A DNA stretch of 6,397 nt from positions 1 through 6,397 of the forward strand of contig DAHWFG010000122.1 in assembly GCA_027325115.1 (NCBI GenBank), written 5' to 3'. This document shows positions 5,586-6,397 of the stretch, piece after piece. The DNA is from JAKBCQ01 sp021807585. GTDB lineage: Bacteria > Planctomycetota > Planctomycetia > Isosphaerales > Isosphaeraceae. Each line of letters opens with the position of its first letter. Position 1 is the stretch's first letter. The translations under genes were made by a program, and so were the position numbers. The notes below the pieces were generated by a model. That model searched no databases. It was not told the origin of the DNA and worked only from the letters and a program-made list of their open reading frames with translations.

Positions 5586-6397
5586 TTATAAACCGCTCAG
5601 ATCGACCGCGAGAACCCGAACGCCGTTCTTCAGACCAAGCGATTCGACGATTTGACCCGACGCCGGAACCGTGATCCCTCGTCGGGGCCCGATGCAAACG
5701 CCCGACAAAACGCTCGGATGCTGATCTTTGGCGTCGACTCCGCCGATCGCCAATCCGTTCAAAATCAGCGGCGACGCGTTGAGGATCTGAATCCGATGCG
5801 TCGGTTTTCCCTTATATTTGGGTCCGTTTTTCAATTCAACCTGCACCAGTCGGCCCAAAACGCCTTCGCCGATCGAAGTCGCAACCTCGTCGGCTTTGAG
5901 GTCGTCTTGCGACGCCTTGGAATCGGCGAGCGTAAACTTACCGCCCGGCGCCCAGTTCGTTCCTTTGCCGTCGCTGATCAAAATCGATACGACCGCGTCG
6001 AGCTTCCGACCGTGGCGTTTACCCAGTCGAACTCGACACAAGACCGACGGATCGGTCGGACGAGAAGGAACCGTCGTTGTCGATTTGAGACCAAAGACTC
6101 GCTTCCCTTCGAACAGTTCTCGAAGTTCTTTGGCGATAGCTGCCGACGAAGCGTCGGTCGATTCAAACTCGAAGTAGATCGATCCATATTTGTCGGGAAC
6201 GCCAAGCTTCGAATCACGCGGCAGGCCGCCTTGCGATGCGTCAAGTCGAGCGACAAACCCGCGCGCCATCGCCAGCTCATGAACGTTCGCCCATTCTTTG
6301 GAAAGTCCGGCGATCGCCTCCCACGACAAACGTCCCGCAACATTCCACATCACGAGCTGCGACACGACGGTCGGCGCCTTATCCTCGGCGAGCCTCC
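5586..6397 (-). CDS. C-terminal part of an unknown protein (N-terminus beyond window)
   Basis: The frame is open to the right edge with no stop, so the visible 269 residues are the C-terminal portion. GTG and ATG codons near 6365-6350 are internal, because the upstream codons (RLAEDKAPTVV) read on as plausible protein. From the visible N-terminal side one sees a helical stretch VSQLVMWNVAGRLSWEAIAG, then a long mixed region with charged, probably beta-rich segments. The C-terminus contains RIQILNASPLILNGLAIGG and the pattern LSGVCIGPRRGITVPASG, ending RVLAVDLSGL. I associate this ending with proteins of unknown function from planctomycetes, but cannot name a family. No catalytic motif, membrane segment or signal peptide is visible in this part. 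It lies upstream of lldP on the same strand but is separated by a terminator-like hairpin and a 273-bp gap, so it is probably a separate unit. Confidence 0.8.
   Translation of the reverse strand, partial: RLAEDKAPTVVSQLVMWNVAGRLSWEAIAGLSKEWANVHELAMARGFVARLDASQGGLPRDSKLGVPDKYGSIYFEFESTDASSAAIAKELRELFEGKRVFGLKSTTTVPSRPTDPSVLCRVRLGKRHGRKLDAVVSILISDGKGTNWAPGGKFTLADSKASQDDLKADEVATSIGEGVLGRLVQVELKNGPKYKGKPTHRIQILNASPLILNGLAIGGVDAKDQHPSVLSGVCIGPRRGITVPASGQIVESLGLKNGVRVLAVDLSGL

Noticed and set aside
5818..6177. A 119-aa plus-strand open frame
   Set aside because: It looks fairly natural but lies antisense to the longer minus-strand gene, which is open to the edge and has a coherent C-terminus. It has no Shine-Dalgarno.

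Overview
The window reads as a piece of bacterial chromosome from a moderately GC-rich genome with short AT-rich islands between genes. No rRNA, tRNA, CRISPR array, transposase or phage gene was seen. A member of the Planctomycetota is the most likely source. That is an inference from the style of the proteins (a long Ala/Pro/Ser/Gly-rich MutL linker, and an orphan protein at the right edge whose C-terminus I associate with planctomycete proteins of unknown function), not a proven assignment.

Layout from left to right. (1) The minus strand at 1-1616 carries mutL. It has a complete N-terminal ATPase and runs off the left edge just as the C-terminal domain begins. (2) A 212-bp divergent intergenic region contains an AT-rich island and a 12-bp palindrome. 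(3) The plus strand at 1829-2233 encodes a small DUF2784-like membrane protein. (4) A 140-bp convergent gap follows. (5) The minus strand at 2374-2856 encodes a YfcE/MJ0936-type metallophosphodiesterase with all motifs intact. (6) A 713-bp stretch at 2857-3569 holds no recognisable intact gene. It contains an intrinsic terminator oriented for minus-strand transcription, protein-like segments in successive minus-strand frames that look like a decayed gene, a competing small plus-strand ORF with a very good Shine-Dalgarno, and several hairpins. (7) The minus strand at 3570-5312 encodes an L-lactate permease (lldP), preceded by a leader with a long-range inverted repeat. (8) The minus strand at 5586-6397 is the C-terminal part of a protein of unknown function that enters from the right edge and is followed by a terminator-like hairpin.

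The genes do not form an obvious pathway: mismatch repair, a small membrane protein, a phosphoesterase, a lactate transporter and an unknown. The lactate permease has no visible lactate dehydrogenase partner here. I found no convincing new multi-gene system. The parts most worth a second look are the 2857-3569 stretch, the lldP leader, the unusual residues in the DUF2784-like protein, and the strong over-representation of the hexamer CGATCG.
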